DNA of 64,000 nucleotides, taken from NCBI GenBank assembly GCA_029448655.1, contig JACCLO010000005.1, positions 1,736,001-1,800,000 on the forward strand, read 5' to 3'. The position numbers and the translations under genes are program-made. Of this stretch, positions 1 through 11,702 are shown one piece after another. The notes under the pieces are model-generated. The model saw only the letters and a program-made list of their open reading frames with translations, was not told the DNA's origin and did no database searches. Position 1 is the stretch's first letter. Each line of letters opens with the position of its first letter. Source of the DNA: Wolfiporia cocos (taxonomy: Eukaryota; Basidiomycota; Agaricomycetes; Polyporales; Phaeolaceae).

Positions 1-3000
1 CGCCTGCGTGTTGTATTGGCTGGGCCGCTCAAGATCGAGTCGGTAATATCTCAATGGCCTTCTCCGTGGTTCAAAAGCCCCTTGTTCCTTCGAGGCGACC
101 CGAACGCACAGTTGCTGGCAATCTATGTCGACCTTGCGTCCATTCGTATAACGGAACGCCTTGACATACTGCACGCTCTATTGTCCCGGCAGAAGATGCC
201 GACTGAGCGGAAAACCGAGACTAGATCGCTCCTTCCCTCTGTACTTTCCCCGATGCCGCGTTTTGCCATCACGGTAACCATTGGACCGGTGATCACCCGT
301 CTCATATCGTCCAGCGTCGAAGACATTGAAGAGCCGTTTGCACTGGAAGCCCGGACCGAGGGATTTACGGCGTCGCTTTCGTCGCAATACCGGACAGTGC
401 CTGACAGACATCTACGCCACACCTTGCACGATCACCTGGGATTGCAGATGGATTTCTCCCTTACATGCATGCTTCATCGTATTTTCGTGAGCGTGTGTTT
501 CGGCTCAGATTTGAACAATCGGCGCCACTCTGTGTTGCCATCCGGAGTGTCGGACTACCCCGGAGAGGGCTTGTTTGCGCTTGACAATTTCCAAGTCTCA
601 GGATACGGGAGCGCGTTTGGTGATATTACCGACAATGGACGGAGTGTTGTGACTTTGGACCTCCCTTCCCTATTCACCGACGTGCGCTGCTGTACTGACG
701 CGATCTCGATCGAGTTGTGGCAACCGGATGTGATCAAGGCGATCATTCAAACAGTGTCCCTATTCGCAATTACACAGAAGACGGCCCCAGTCGCTCCTAA
801 GGCTCCGCGTAATATTCTTGATGGCTTGCCATTTGGTCTGTCGATATCTTTCTCAGTCGGCCGGTTCGTTCTCTTCGTTACAACACCTGACCTCGCACCT
901 GAAGAAGAACTGGGAATCACGCGTGGAATAGCGTCACACATGGGCATTTCCATTTCTTACTGTGCGGTTCATAGTAGACATTCCGAGCGGATCAATGACT
1001 TGCTACCCCGGAGCGAGAAACGCCTCCGCCTGTCGCTACCCACAGAATACATCGTCAAGGCCGTTGCTGGTACCACCGTGCCGCTTGCCACACCCAGCGT
1101 TCGCGTCATGTTTGGAATGGCACTATGGGACATTGCGCTTCGAGACGCCGTCGCCACCCGCTTCGCTGCGGATGACCCATATTGTCTCGCAGACAAGGAT
1201 GCGAATCTCGTGTCTCGGGAGTTCTTGCGAATCAAGGCGGCTGAGGTAGATGTCATCCTGTCCGGGATGCGCCCCGGTGGGTCATCCAGTCCAGAGTCAA
1301 AGGACGAACTACTAGTATCGATCAGCGTGCCTCGTATTCGGGGCACTCTGCGTCTAGCGCAGATCTACAACATTCTTCTTGCGATACAGACACTGAAGTC
1401 GCTCGCCCCTCCTCCGACAGAGTATCGTCCAGTCAAGAAGCCGCGTCGTGCAGAGGCCCCGCCCTTACTCTCCGTCAATGTGCAGTTCGATCTCAGCGAC
1501 TTGCAAATTCTATTCGTTTTCCCAACGCGGACAAAGATGTTCGCGCGCATATCGTACCTGCGTGCCCACATTGCACCTGACAAACAAGTTGCTGTGAAAT
1601 GGAGTAATGCCATCGTAGCGGTTTCGGGCATCGTGGTACGGGACGGTGTCAAGAGGGAGGAGTGGGACGAGCTCATCCGCTTGTCCGACTGGCGCGTCGA
1701 TGTCCCACTGGCTGTCGAGCCGCTTGCCATCACCGTTGAGGGGGATGGCGGGAGACTGAACATCCCGTACGACTTTGTCCTCGCGGACTTCATCCTGGAC
1801 GTCAATCTCACAGTCAAGAGCGCGCGTCATCTGGTACGCATGGTCTCCGCCGGTAGATACGAGGATCCACCGGTACCCGAAGCAGAGTCAGCTAAGATTG
1901 TGCCAAACACACGGATCAGAGTCCGCTGTCTTACCGTACAGGCAGCTGACGAGGACATTGAGTCTCGGCTGGGACTGATTTGGCGAACAGGATTTGAGGC
2001 TGCGCGCATCAGGCAAGAGCGAGACAAGGCATTCGAAGCCAAGGTGTCTGCCATTCTCGCGGCAGAAACCCACCATTCTGCCTCTAAGCATCGTGGCAAC
2101 TCCGACTTCCATTTCACTCCGACGCATTCCGTAACAGTCGACGAAGCAAGAGAACGTCTATATCAGGTGCACTCGGTGGCTTGGAAATCTGCCATCGCTG
2201 GGGCGAGGTTAACCCAAGAGAACAGAGAGAAGCGGAACGCGCGACGGGCAACCGGCAATCATGCGGTCCACAACGAATACGAGGATCTCGTCACCGTCAA
2301 CCCAATAAAGGCGGTCCCTCCCTTGTTCCGCCTCACATTTGATTGGCTCTCCGGGCACCTATCATCGCCATCGTCGCTTGCTGATAATATTCCGGATTTC
2401 CTCTACAATGCGGGCAGCAGGCTTCCGAGGGACACTGAGTTCTCACTGCTTATACCGATGCATATCAGCCTGACATTGACCTCGTTGAGCTTTACTTTCC
2501 GGGATTATCCCTTGCCGTTGCTCAGCATCCCTCCATGCGCGGATAATCACTCCCCGGCATTGTCATTCGAGAGTCACCTCGTCATAGCTGAAGAGATGGG
2601 TACCGATAAATCGGTAGAGTGGTTCGAAGCCGAAATCGTAAAGGCTGACAGTGGTATTCACGGCGCAGCACCAATGACGATCCCTATTCCCAAGACGATC
2701 ATGCCAGTGAAGACTTATGCCCAGCCGATCATACGTGTGCTGACTGACAATACCACTGACTTCGCTTGGGGCATCAGTTATGGTGCTGCATCACAAGATC
2801 TCATGCGAATCATTGACACACTGTCGCACGCCCCGAAGGATTGCTCTCCTCCTATTGGTTTCTGGGATAAAGTTTGTAATCGCTCTATGTTTGACTATTT
2901 GATTTTGAGATTCTGCATGTCCTTCAGCTCAGACTGGTATTCCACTGGCGGATCCAAGTTTCATTTGCGAATGAGGTTCATTTACACATGAAAGGTAGTG

Positions 3001-6000
3001 ATAGAGCTTGGTTCGGAAAGCGAATACTGACGCTGTTGCAAGGCTCTCGTGATCCACACGAGCTGAGTGGTGCTGGAGCTGGGTTCGCCCTGTGCTGGCG
3101 AGGAGACCCAAGAATATCAATAGGTCAGCCGAACGATGCAGGCGAGCTCATTCAAGTCACCAGTGACTCAATGCTTGTCATTATTCCGAAGTATGTAGTG
3201 TCAGCGCTCGTTGACGCTTTGACTCTGATGTCGGTCACAGCGTGCAAGATACGTGGGGTCCTGTGGCAACGAGTCAAGACAGCATGCATACCCATTCTGT
3301 CTCCGCAACTTCCTTCACAAACAACAATCCCAGAAGAGCTCGAGAATCTAGAGTGTGTGCTAAGCTAAGCTCTGGTGTCTGCTTTGGTGTCGGGTTTGTT
3401 CTTGAGCGATCGTGCGGCCCCGAGTGCCTCAAATGCAGTGGAAAACCGTTCGATCGCCTATGTCGGCTGTTCGCCTTCCGACCTCATTATGAGGTGAAGT
3501 TGGAAACGAAAGACGATGTTCCAGAGCTAAAGGTGTGTACATTGACTATGTTGGTCAAAATCGTGCTGATCTAGCGACAGTCGCTTACTGATTCCTACAA
3601 CGGATTCCGCTCCGACTTTGTTCACATGTCCATATCCCTCAAATCAGGCCTACATGCGGATAATGGCCGATCACAATGCAGTAGTGTCCATTTATCTCCT
3701 GAGATCTTTGAGCACTTCTGGTCCTTTTATGCTCTGTTCGACAGTGCTTTGTCCCTTCCAATCCGACAAGGAGCTCTTGCCTCCCGCAAGAGACCTATCT
3801 CACCAAAATTCGGGCAGCATATTGCAACTCTTAAATACCGCATATGCTTGCGCCAGCTCTTCTTATCCCATGTATATGTTGACAACTCGAGTGACGCCTG
3901 GTCCGATGGGGTCACTCCGTTCGTCGGCGTAAAGGCACTCATCGACCATTTCGAGGCCGACATGCATCAACGGGATCAGGAGACCACTCTAACAACGCAT
4001 GATATCGGTCAACCAGCTCATCACAAAGCGTTCTATGCCATCGAAGTGGTCATGAAGAACCTCGATCTCAGATCGTTGCTAGCTGTGTTCCCCGAATCAC
4101 TCAAGAAAGACGTTCAGTTGGAATCATCACCACTGGTCAGCACATACAGAAAGGACATTAAGGCCGAACCTGTATCTTCCGATTCGCCATGGGTTGACCC
4201 CGATGACTATGGAGAACCTAAATGGCCTACCTCCAACGCTCCGACCATTCGTCTTCTCCCAGCAGCTTATTGCCCTCAATTTACCTATTTCAAGCGAGCG
4301 ATGGATCCCGCCGCGAGCTCGTCGGGTACACAAGTTGTGAGAAGCAAATTCGGGGGTGAAGAGACTCATGTATGTTCGCTTGGTAGAGAGGCATGTGAGT
4401 AGACCTACGTATGCATGCTACGCGCCACTGATTCTGGGTTCAGCTGTCACACAAGTCCAGATCGCCTTGGCAGGAACACGAATCAAAGAACTGCAACACA
4501 GACTCGCGCATCATACATCTGAACACGACATGCAATGTCATTTTCACACTGATTGTCCGGATGGCTTGCCAAATCTAGTTCGTCCTTTGATTTTCACAAA
4601 GTGTTTGCAATTGCTAACATTGTGCGTGCATCTCTCAAGGACGGCGAGGATGTAGCTGATATACACAAGAAGATCACATTGCTAAACAATTACGTCTTAC
4701 ACTTGCACAAAGTCGATACCGCATCTAGCACCACGAATTCGCATGGTCTTCACAGCTATCACATGCCATCAGATGCTGTCTCTGCAGATGAATGGGCAGA
4801 GTTTGACAATGTGTATCAAGTCCATTCTCCTCAGATTTTCATGGACCATTCCGTTCGTGATGTGCGTATGGCTCTTGTGGTCGATTGACCTTTTCTAATG
4901 ATGTGTCCAGGTCATGATGCAATACTATTATTGCTCTCGCATCAAAAGAGGCATCGAGTATCATATGGCGACACGGTACGTCACTTCATGAGATACAGAT
5001 TTAATGACATCTGATGTCCCGCTGGCAGCGCAGTCAAGTTCATCCGCGATCAGGCCCAAGCTGCTTTGGTCGATCTTCTCCAGGAACCAGGACAGTCTCG
5101 CAAATCAGTCTCTGGTGCACACGCTGCGGCACTTGCAGTGCGCCATTTCCTTGGAGGCGACCATGCAGCGAACACCACGGACGAGGGTGTACAAGTTCCG
5201 CTATTGGATGCACCAGGGGCTATCGAACCTCTGGATGGCTGGTCGGAAGGTGTATCCCTCCAGAAGAGCCATTTCTGCCTACTGTTGAAGCCTCAGGTTG
5301 TGCTTCGCAGCAAAGAAGATGCAGAGTCCGAAACAGACTCAGTTTGTGTTCTCGCGGCAGTACAAGGGAAATTAAAGTCATTCGCGATACTTGATGATGC
5401 CAACGCGGATGATCCTGTCAGCGGCAAAATCATGAACAGGTAAGGGCATGCCTTCAGAACTCAGAGCATACCGCGTTTGACTGTCGTGCTGGTTAGGAAC
5501 TTTGCATCCATCACCGGGCTTCAGACATTCTCGCCATCTGCAGCAAATAAGTCCGGAGACGGTTATGTTCCCCTAGAGGTTCTGATCGATTTGCGGTGTG
5601 AGAACAATGCCTTCGATCGGCTTGTGCCGCAAACGGACGCTTTCATTCAATATGACAAGTTCAACCGGCTACGACTGAGGACCAGCGCCACATCGGTTGC
5701 ACAGACGAGCGATGAATCGCATGATCATTTGCAGAACCACACGGTTCGTAGTGCGCTCTGAAGCTTACTCAGAAAGCTTACGGAAACTCGTAGGACTTGG
5801 TCAGAGTGCATGTGCCACGATTCACGATGTCAGCCAATGACAGACACTTCCAATTTATCTCCAACATCATCACCAAACTTGTGCTCTTCTCTGATGCCGC
5901 ACTCAAGGATCGCTCAGATAAGCTCGAGAAGATGCTTTTCAGCTATGATTTCACGAACCTGGGATCCGCTGCAGATGTTGTCGCAGATATGCAAGCGCGT

Positions 6001-7897
6001 CTCCGTCATGTTCTCGAAACCAAGAGGCAGGCAATGCCGAAGTTGCAGAAAGCTGGAGCCGAAGGTCGCATCGAGCTGTACAGGATTGACGCACATATTC
6101 TTTTGCTTGCAGAAGAGCTCAATCTCATTTTCGATGCCATCAAACTGGCGCAAGACAAGGCCAATGACCGTCCAGAACAGAAATCAGCACTGCTCTTGCA
6201 TGCATCGTCTTCTGAGATTTCGTGGAGAATGCTTGATCGACACGGTCAACTCCTGGCAAAGCTTGCCGTCCGTGACATTCACTTCTACTGGCTCAACCGC
6301 CAGGATAGCTCCACAGTGAATACGCTCGTCGTGGGGGATCTTCAAGCCTTCGATGGCTCAGCGGATGCCGAATGGACAGAAATCTTATCGAAATATGACG
6401 AGCCAGGATCGCACCCACTTGTGAAGGTATGCATTCTCTTGATATTGAGGATAGGTCTGTTCATTGTGTATGAAACTTCCAGCGTAAACTCTTCTTGCTA
6501 GCTGATTGGACTGTCTTGCCACCGGTCGGGGGTATCACCATCTATGAACGCTTCGAGCTCACATTCCACCCAATGCGGTTACAAATTGACAGCCGCATTG
6601 GGCGAAAGATCATGGAATACATCTGGCCAGCGCGTCGACACAGGCAGAACACCGAAGATGAACTGCAGACATTCGACTTACCGCAGGAATCCCCGCCGCC
6701 GATGGAGGCCATTGTCGTCGTGCCGGACAGTCCCACGAGCCCAAGGCGATCATCCTGGGATGTGTCGCCGCGCAGATCTGTCGACTCAAGCAAGCTGTCG
6801 GTGGCTCCAACGCGCAAGTTAAAACCATCACGGTCGTTCACAGACTTGCGCAATGCGCCATCGGAGTCACTGAGGATACCGAAACTGCACAGGACGCGGT
6901 CTACGGACGCGCTTGGATCGCTAGCTGCTCACGAGCAATCAGCTGGGTCCAAGGCGACTGATGACTCAAAGGAGCGCGTATCGCCAGTGCAACAGAGGAA
7001 GGAGATTGACGATGCCACTGAGATGAAGTCACGCTCTGCTCAGAAGACATTCGTGTGGGTGAAAGTGTCAAGGTAAGGAATGTAGCCATCAACTCCGCAC
7101 GCAAAGCTCAAGTTTCTGTTAGCTTGCATCTTATGTTAAGCATTGCGAAGGAGGGATCTTTTCTTTGTCGTGACGCTCGTATTCGGACAAGGGATCTAGA
7201 GTACCGCAATCAGACGCTGAGTGTATGTTCGCACTATCATCTCCCCCTGTCATGGTCGATAACAATGATTTTATAGTTTGAAGAGCTTGTCGATCAGTTC
7301 ATTCCGTCTGGCAAGAACTGGCGCGGGTGGGTGAAGATTGCGTTCCAGCAGCCCTTAGTCCCGGTACTTCCCGTTGCGCGCGAGCTCATCTCGAAGACCA
7401 AATGGATACCAGGCAAGACGCACCACGTGCATGACGAACACCCTCGCTCAAACTCTCCGAGTCTGTTGCTGCCGTTCCATGGCCGACACAGCAACACGTC
7501 TTCCTCCACCTCATCCACTGCGACCACATCAAGCTCGACGTCTACGCTGGACTTGAAGAGGCAGCGAACAAGATCGCTATTCCAAAAACGCAAGAATCAG
7601 GCGCCCATTGTCGCGGAGGAAGTGACGGCTGAACCTGAGCCATTAGGTGCGGAGGGGAACAGTACAAACGATGCACGCGAGAAGACACGACCAAGGGTGC
7701 TGAGTGTCTTCAAGCGAAAACAGCACACCGTTAATAATGCAAGGTCAAGCATGGACTCAGACATTTCGACTAGCAGTGTAGGTTTCGGTTTCTAATCTAT
7801 TTAATCGATTGATGGCAGACACTGATAAATTGACTAGACAATGACTTCACGACCATCAAGTCAACTTCCTAGAAACTCGACTGCATCTCACGAATGA
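1..7897 (+). CDS. FMP27: Fmp27/BLTP2 (Hobbit/SABRE) bridge-like lipid-transfer protein, 5' partial
   Basis: The reading frame is open from base 1, so the N-terminus lies left of the window; the first exon here runs to about 2869. Family landmarks appear in order: the GFWDK motif (about 2857-2871) continuing after splicing as LRLVFHWRI, then GSRDPHELSGAGAGF; the CPQFTYFKR motif (about 4271-4297); a long Apt1-like region (about 4900-6450) with DWTVLPPVGGI and YERFELTFHP; and the C-terminal block FEELVDQFIPSGKNWRGWV (about 7277-7335). Proteins of this family form long grooved bridges at ER-plasma membrane contacts and move bulk phospholipid; that role is family knowledge. At least ten introns are present. 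The last splices a 3' exon from about 7835 to the TGA at 7895-7897. A Ser/Arg-rich low-complexity stretch (about 6700-7050) interrupts the C-terminal region. Individual intron borders are approximate. Confidence 0.9.
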
Positions 7898-8438
7898 TGA
7901 AGTATGCTAATAATGTTACGCTATATATTTGGCCTGGAATGTCGTACTTTACCCACATGTATTCGCTAATTGCTCGCCCATACTGCCCTCGAAGGAACTC
8001 TCTGTGATGCTACGTCGCACCGTCTGTGACGGCGCGCACATATTACAGACTCCCACCGATGAGTCTGCTACTATCTACAGTGATCACTATCGACCTCAAC
8101 CTCTATCAGATCTGAAGCAGCATTACTTCGGACAGAAACATACGCTATACAAGTATAGAGCTAGGACTGAACAGTGGAGGTGGAAGCTGATGCCATCAGA
8201 TGCGGGGTGATCGACGCCGATCGCCGAGTCCACGTGCGATGCTCCTCAATGTGCCTGGCTCTGACTTCACCGCCAAGACTTCACCAAAAATGCGAGCCTC
8301 ACGCACAAACCAGTTCTCGCTCCACAACACCCATCATGTAGCCCCAATCTTCACAGCCCCAGTCATCTCTCCCATCTCTTGCTGCGCGTCTGACAGCACC
8401 CTCGCGTATAGGACGGTGAGGATCTCATATCTTGCGCA
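7898..8438. other. Intergenic region between FMP27 and the DUF2985-like gene
   Basis: No supported gene. It holds the FMP27 3' flank and the promoter/5' leader of the next gene. The open stretch at 8200-8457 upstream of the chosen ATG is Ser/Pro-rich, resembles no known protein, and is best read as leader sequence. Confidence 0.5.
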
Positions 8439-10846
8439 ATGCCTTCCGTCAGGGTGAAACGCGGCTACACTTCCCTACAAGACCCCGCGGCGGACCCGTT
8501 CAGGAGTGGAACCCCACTTCCCCCGCGAAGTCGCTCGCTTGCCGCAAGTACTGCTCTGCAGGCAGGGCAACAGGATTTTGCCAGGCCCACGACACGCGCA
8601 CGCGCATCTACCACTGGCACCAGCCATAGCAGCCATGACGCGTATGCACAGAGCCGTCAGGGCCGCTTCCCGTCAAGGCCCCGTCCACTGAGCAAGGTCT
8701 CGCAGCACATCATGAGCAGCGGGCGCACTCCGCGCGTGGAACTCACCCCTGGGGCACGCACGGGGTATCGGTCCTCACGCCTTGTTCAGGAGGACGACCG
8801 TAACCCGTTCTTCCCCAGCAATGTGCATAGAGCTCGGAGGCGCAGCTTTTCGCTCACGCATCGACGCGAAGAAGACATGATCTCGCTTGAGGGGTCGCAG
8901 ACGGACGTATTAGTCCCGGCAGGCCGAACGGAGCCCGGACGTGTCGGGAGCGCGCTCAGCGTTCCACGCTCGGAGGAGTCGCGGTTTGACTGGGTCGGAG
9001 AGCATCATCCGGACGACATTGTGGAGTATTTGGACGTGATAGGTATGCCCGTGTGCATTTCTCATCACTTCGTTTTCATTGACATAATGCAGATCCTCAA
9101 ATTGCCACTGTTGCGACACTAACAAATGCTGCTAATGCTATCGTGATGTATGTTCCGCACCACACCTGATACATCAGCTTCTGGATTGCTGACAGTATGA
9201 CAGACCCCCATTAGATTTCTATTCACGCAAGCCTGTTGTTGTCCTACCGCGTAGGCGTAGAAAGACCTCAAGATCGAACAATGCGGAGAAAGGCCAGGCT
9301 CAGCCCGATGAAGATGAAGACAACCTGGATTTGCATGTTGAGGACGTTCTCCGGAAGAGGGATCGCCTGCGGCGCGTCATGCAAGGGGTTTGGTCTTTCG
9401 TCAAAACTCGTGCGTTCGTCTTATTCTCATAAATGTTCACTTCACTGATGCGGATATGAACAGCGTTAGGCGTGAGTGGGTTTATGGCGGCTCTCTAAAC
9501 GCCGTGAAAATTGACGTCATTCACAGTTTATCACAGCGATCTACGGGTTCCTCGTTGGTGAGTACTTTCGGCAGTTCCTCCACACAAAGTAATTCTTGAC
9601 GCGCATCAACCAGTGTTTTGGGGAACTGCTCTAGTATTCTTCCTCGCGCGCTTTATCGATCTCCACAATGATAATACGCAAGGCTTTTGGGTTGAACTTT
9701 GCCAACAAATTGAAACTGGTCTTTTCTCGGTAACGAGCATAGGCCTTGGACCATTCCGGGTCGTTGATACCTATCGTACGTGTTTCTGTGGGCGGCAACA
9801 ATACCATCAATGTTGACGAGATGCGCTGCATAGGAATGTGCAAAATCTGGTGGTATCAACGACGTACGGATAAGCTTCGCAGAGAGGCGGGTCTACCAGA
9901 GCTATATGATCCGGATGACTTGCCGGATCCACATTATGATGCAAACTACGTGCCCGTGCTAACTGAACAGGAGCAAATAAACCTGCATTACCGTGGGTCC
10001 CCGCATGTATCGATTATTGCTGCAGAGAACTGACTGCTCTTGCTTGATAGAACAACATAAGTTTATGCAGTCGCAAACTTGGTACCGGCCACATGGTACC
10101 CAAACGCATCGAGTAAGACTCGATGTCTTACAGGAAAAGGCATGCGATAACGTTTACATTGACAGGCATTTCCTATAAACATTGCACTATGGATCTGTGT
10201 AATGAACGACCTCAACACGTTATTTCAGTGCTTATTAAGCGGCTGTATGTGGTCAATGAATAGGTATGTTGTCGAACGAATCGCCTAGAGAGATACGATA
10301 TCAATGTGTCCGTACAGATTTCAGCGGCCAGCGTGGACGACAGCCACGACACTTCCTCTTGCCTTTGTATGTACCTCGTGCCATGGCATATGCGCGCACA
10401 TCTCACATTCGCCTCAGGTCGCCGGTATTGTTGCAGGCTTCTTGATTTACTGGGGTGGGCGCAAGACGAAGCGCGTGAAGGAAGTGACTGAAAGGCTGCG
10501 GATGGCACTTGCAACTGAGCGGCGGCGCTCCGAAGTATATACAGAGGCCGACCGTCCAACCGTTGGCGCCGTCGGGGACGGTGGCTCGTGCGTGCCAAAG
10601 GCGGCACCGGTGAGCGAATCGCTCGAGCCGTCTAAGGAGCCGCAGTGGAAGGACTTTGCGCACGACGAGAAGGCGGGCGTTCAAGAAAGCGTGGCGCCGA
10701 CGAGTGAAAAGGACAGAGCATCGGAAGCAGCACCCAGGACGCCTGCGACTCCGATGCCTGTGACTCCTGGTATTCACATTGCGGATGAAATGATCGTCCC
10801 CCCTGCCGACGTGCTCGAAGGCGATAATACCACGAAGAGCAGGTAG
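8439..10846 (+). CDS. DUF2985-type integral membrane protein with 8-nt microexon
   Basis: Eleven exons (8439-9042, 9093-9147, 9204-9409, 9464-9471, 9527-9557, 9614-9775, 9834-9992, 10051-10112, 10166-10263, 10318-10366, 10418-10846) sum to 1863 nt, giving 620 residues. The N-terminal ~230 residues are Ser/Arg/Pro-rich and look disordered. A basic segment follows (PRRRRKTSR), then the conserved block GVWSFVKT-PLGFITAIYGFLV-VFWGTALVFFLARFI, which contains the first membrane span and is typical of the fungal DUF2985 family. The motif WYQRRTDKLRREAGLPELYD follows, then two further hydrophobic stretches (INIALWICV and LAFVAGIVAGFLIYW) and a hydrophilic C-tail. Function is unknown for the family; a PLAC8-like cysteine tail is not seen. 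The start is the first ATG of the only frame that continues through exon 1. Confidence 0.8.
9464..9471 (+). other. 8-nt microexon of the DUF2985-like gene
   Basis: The octamer CGTTAGGC lies between an AG acceptor (aacag, ending 9463) and a consensus donor (gtgagt, from 9472). It joins the Thr codon plus one base left by the exon ending at 9409 to the exon starting at 9527. The result restores Thr-Pro-Leu-Gly-Phe-Ile-Thr-Ala-Ile-Tyr-Gly, the conserved core of the domain. Without it the frame is lost. Exon sum and family fit both support it. Confidence 0.8.
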
Positions 10847-10889
10847 TCGCTACCTTGAACAGAATGTCGCTACTTTGAACAGAATGTCG
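10846..10889 (+). repeat. Two-copy 20-bp tandem repeat at the stop codon
   Basis: Two copies of a 20-bp unit (10846-10865 and 10866-10885) differ by one C/T change and are followed by 4 bases of a third. The first copy begins on the last base of the TAG stop of the DUF2985-like gene, so the repeat is the start of its 3' UTR. Confidence 0.85.
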
Positions 10890-11702
10890 ATTTGTGGTAT
10901 TGCATTCGCTATCGTTCATTTTGTCTAGGCTACGTATGTAGCAGTTCATCTGTAAATTACATGACGTGATAGCTTATGCTTTGCTTTATTTGGACCAACC
11001 CATAAGGATTGCGACAATAACGAAACAAGCCAGCATCGTGTACTGACCAGCCTATAGCGATATTATACAGAACTTGATCCGGAGACCGTAGATGAATACT
11101 CATTATGGTAATACCACCCGTCACAGGTTAGCTCGCTGTGCAAGCGAGCTAGTTACGAACAAACTCTAATGATCTCATCAATAGTCATCTGCCGTTCATG
11201 ACCCATCTGCCGTTCATGACCCGAAAAGACTACGGATTTTGACTGATAAAGTGATCTCCATTTTAGCCATGTGAGGTGCGATTGATTGCGGCTGAAAGCT
11301 TCAGCCGCAGTGTAGTAAATTCGGGGCGCCGGTCGGGCGAGGGGGCTGCCGAAAAAGAATCAAATCTGTGTCATTATCGCCGGCGCAGGGAAAAAATTTC
11401 CTTAATCGCTGAATTCGCAAGCATTTGCAGGTAACGTTAGCGAGATGCACCACGTCAGTACATGATAGCAAATTTTCGCGATCGCGTTCGTCCCTGCGTT
11501 GACCCTGGTCTGGAGAAGGAGAAAAAATCGCCGACTGATTGGCATACAGTCGTCGGTAGTAGATTCCGTGGCGCCAGGTTGATCGCCCGCGAAGGTAGTG
11601 ACAGGGCAAGTGGTCTTCTTCAGTCGATGAATTAGCAAACTGATTATATGGCATACGCGTACAGGTAATCACTGGGAGTGCACCGTTTCTTTGCGGTGCA
11701 AT
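10890..11702. other. Intergenic region with a perfect 18-bp duplication
   Basis: No supported gene. Short open frames on the minus strand (11301-11672) resemble nothing and lack splice support. It contains the tandem repeat listed at 11186-11221 and the promoter of the Zn-repeat gene. Confidence 0.5.
11186..11221 (+). repeat. Perfect 18-bp tandem duplication
   Basis: Two identical copies of an 18-bp unit (11186-11203 and 11204-11221) lie about 480 bp upstream of the Zn-repeat gene start. No function is evident. Confidence 0.9.
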
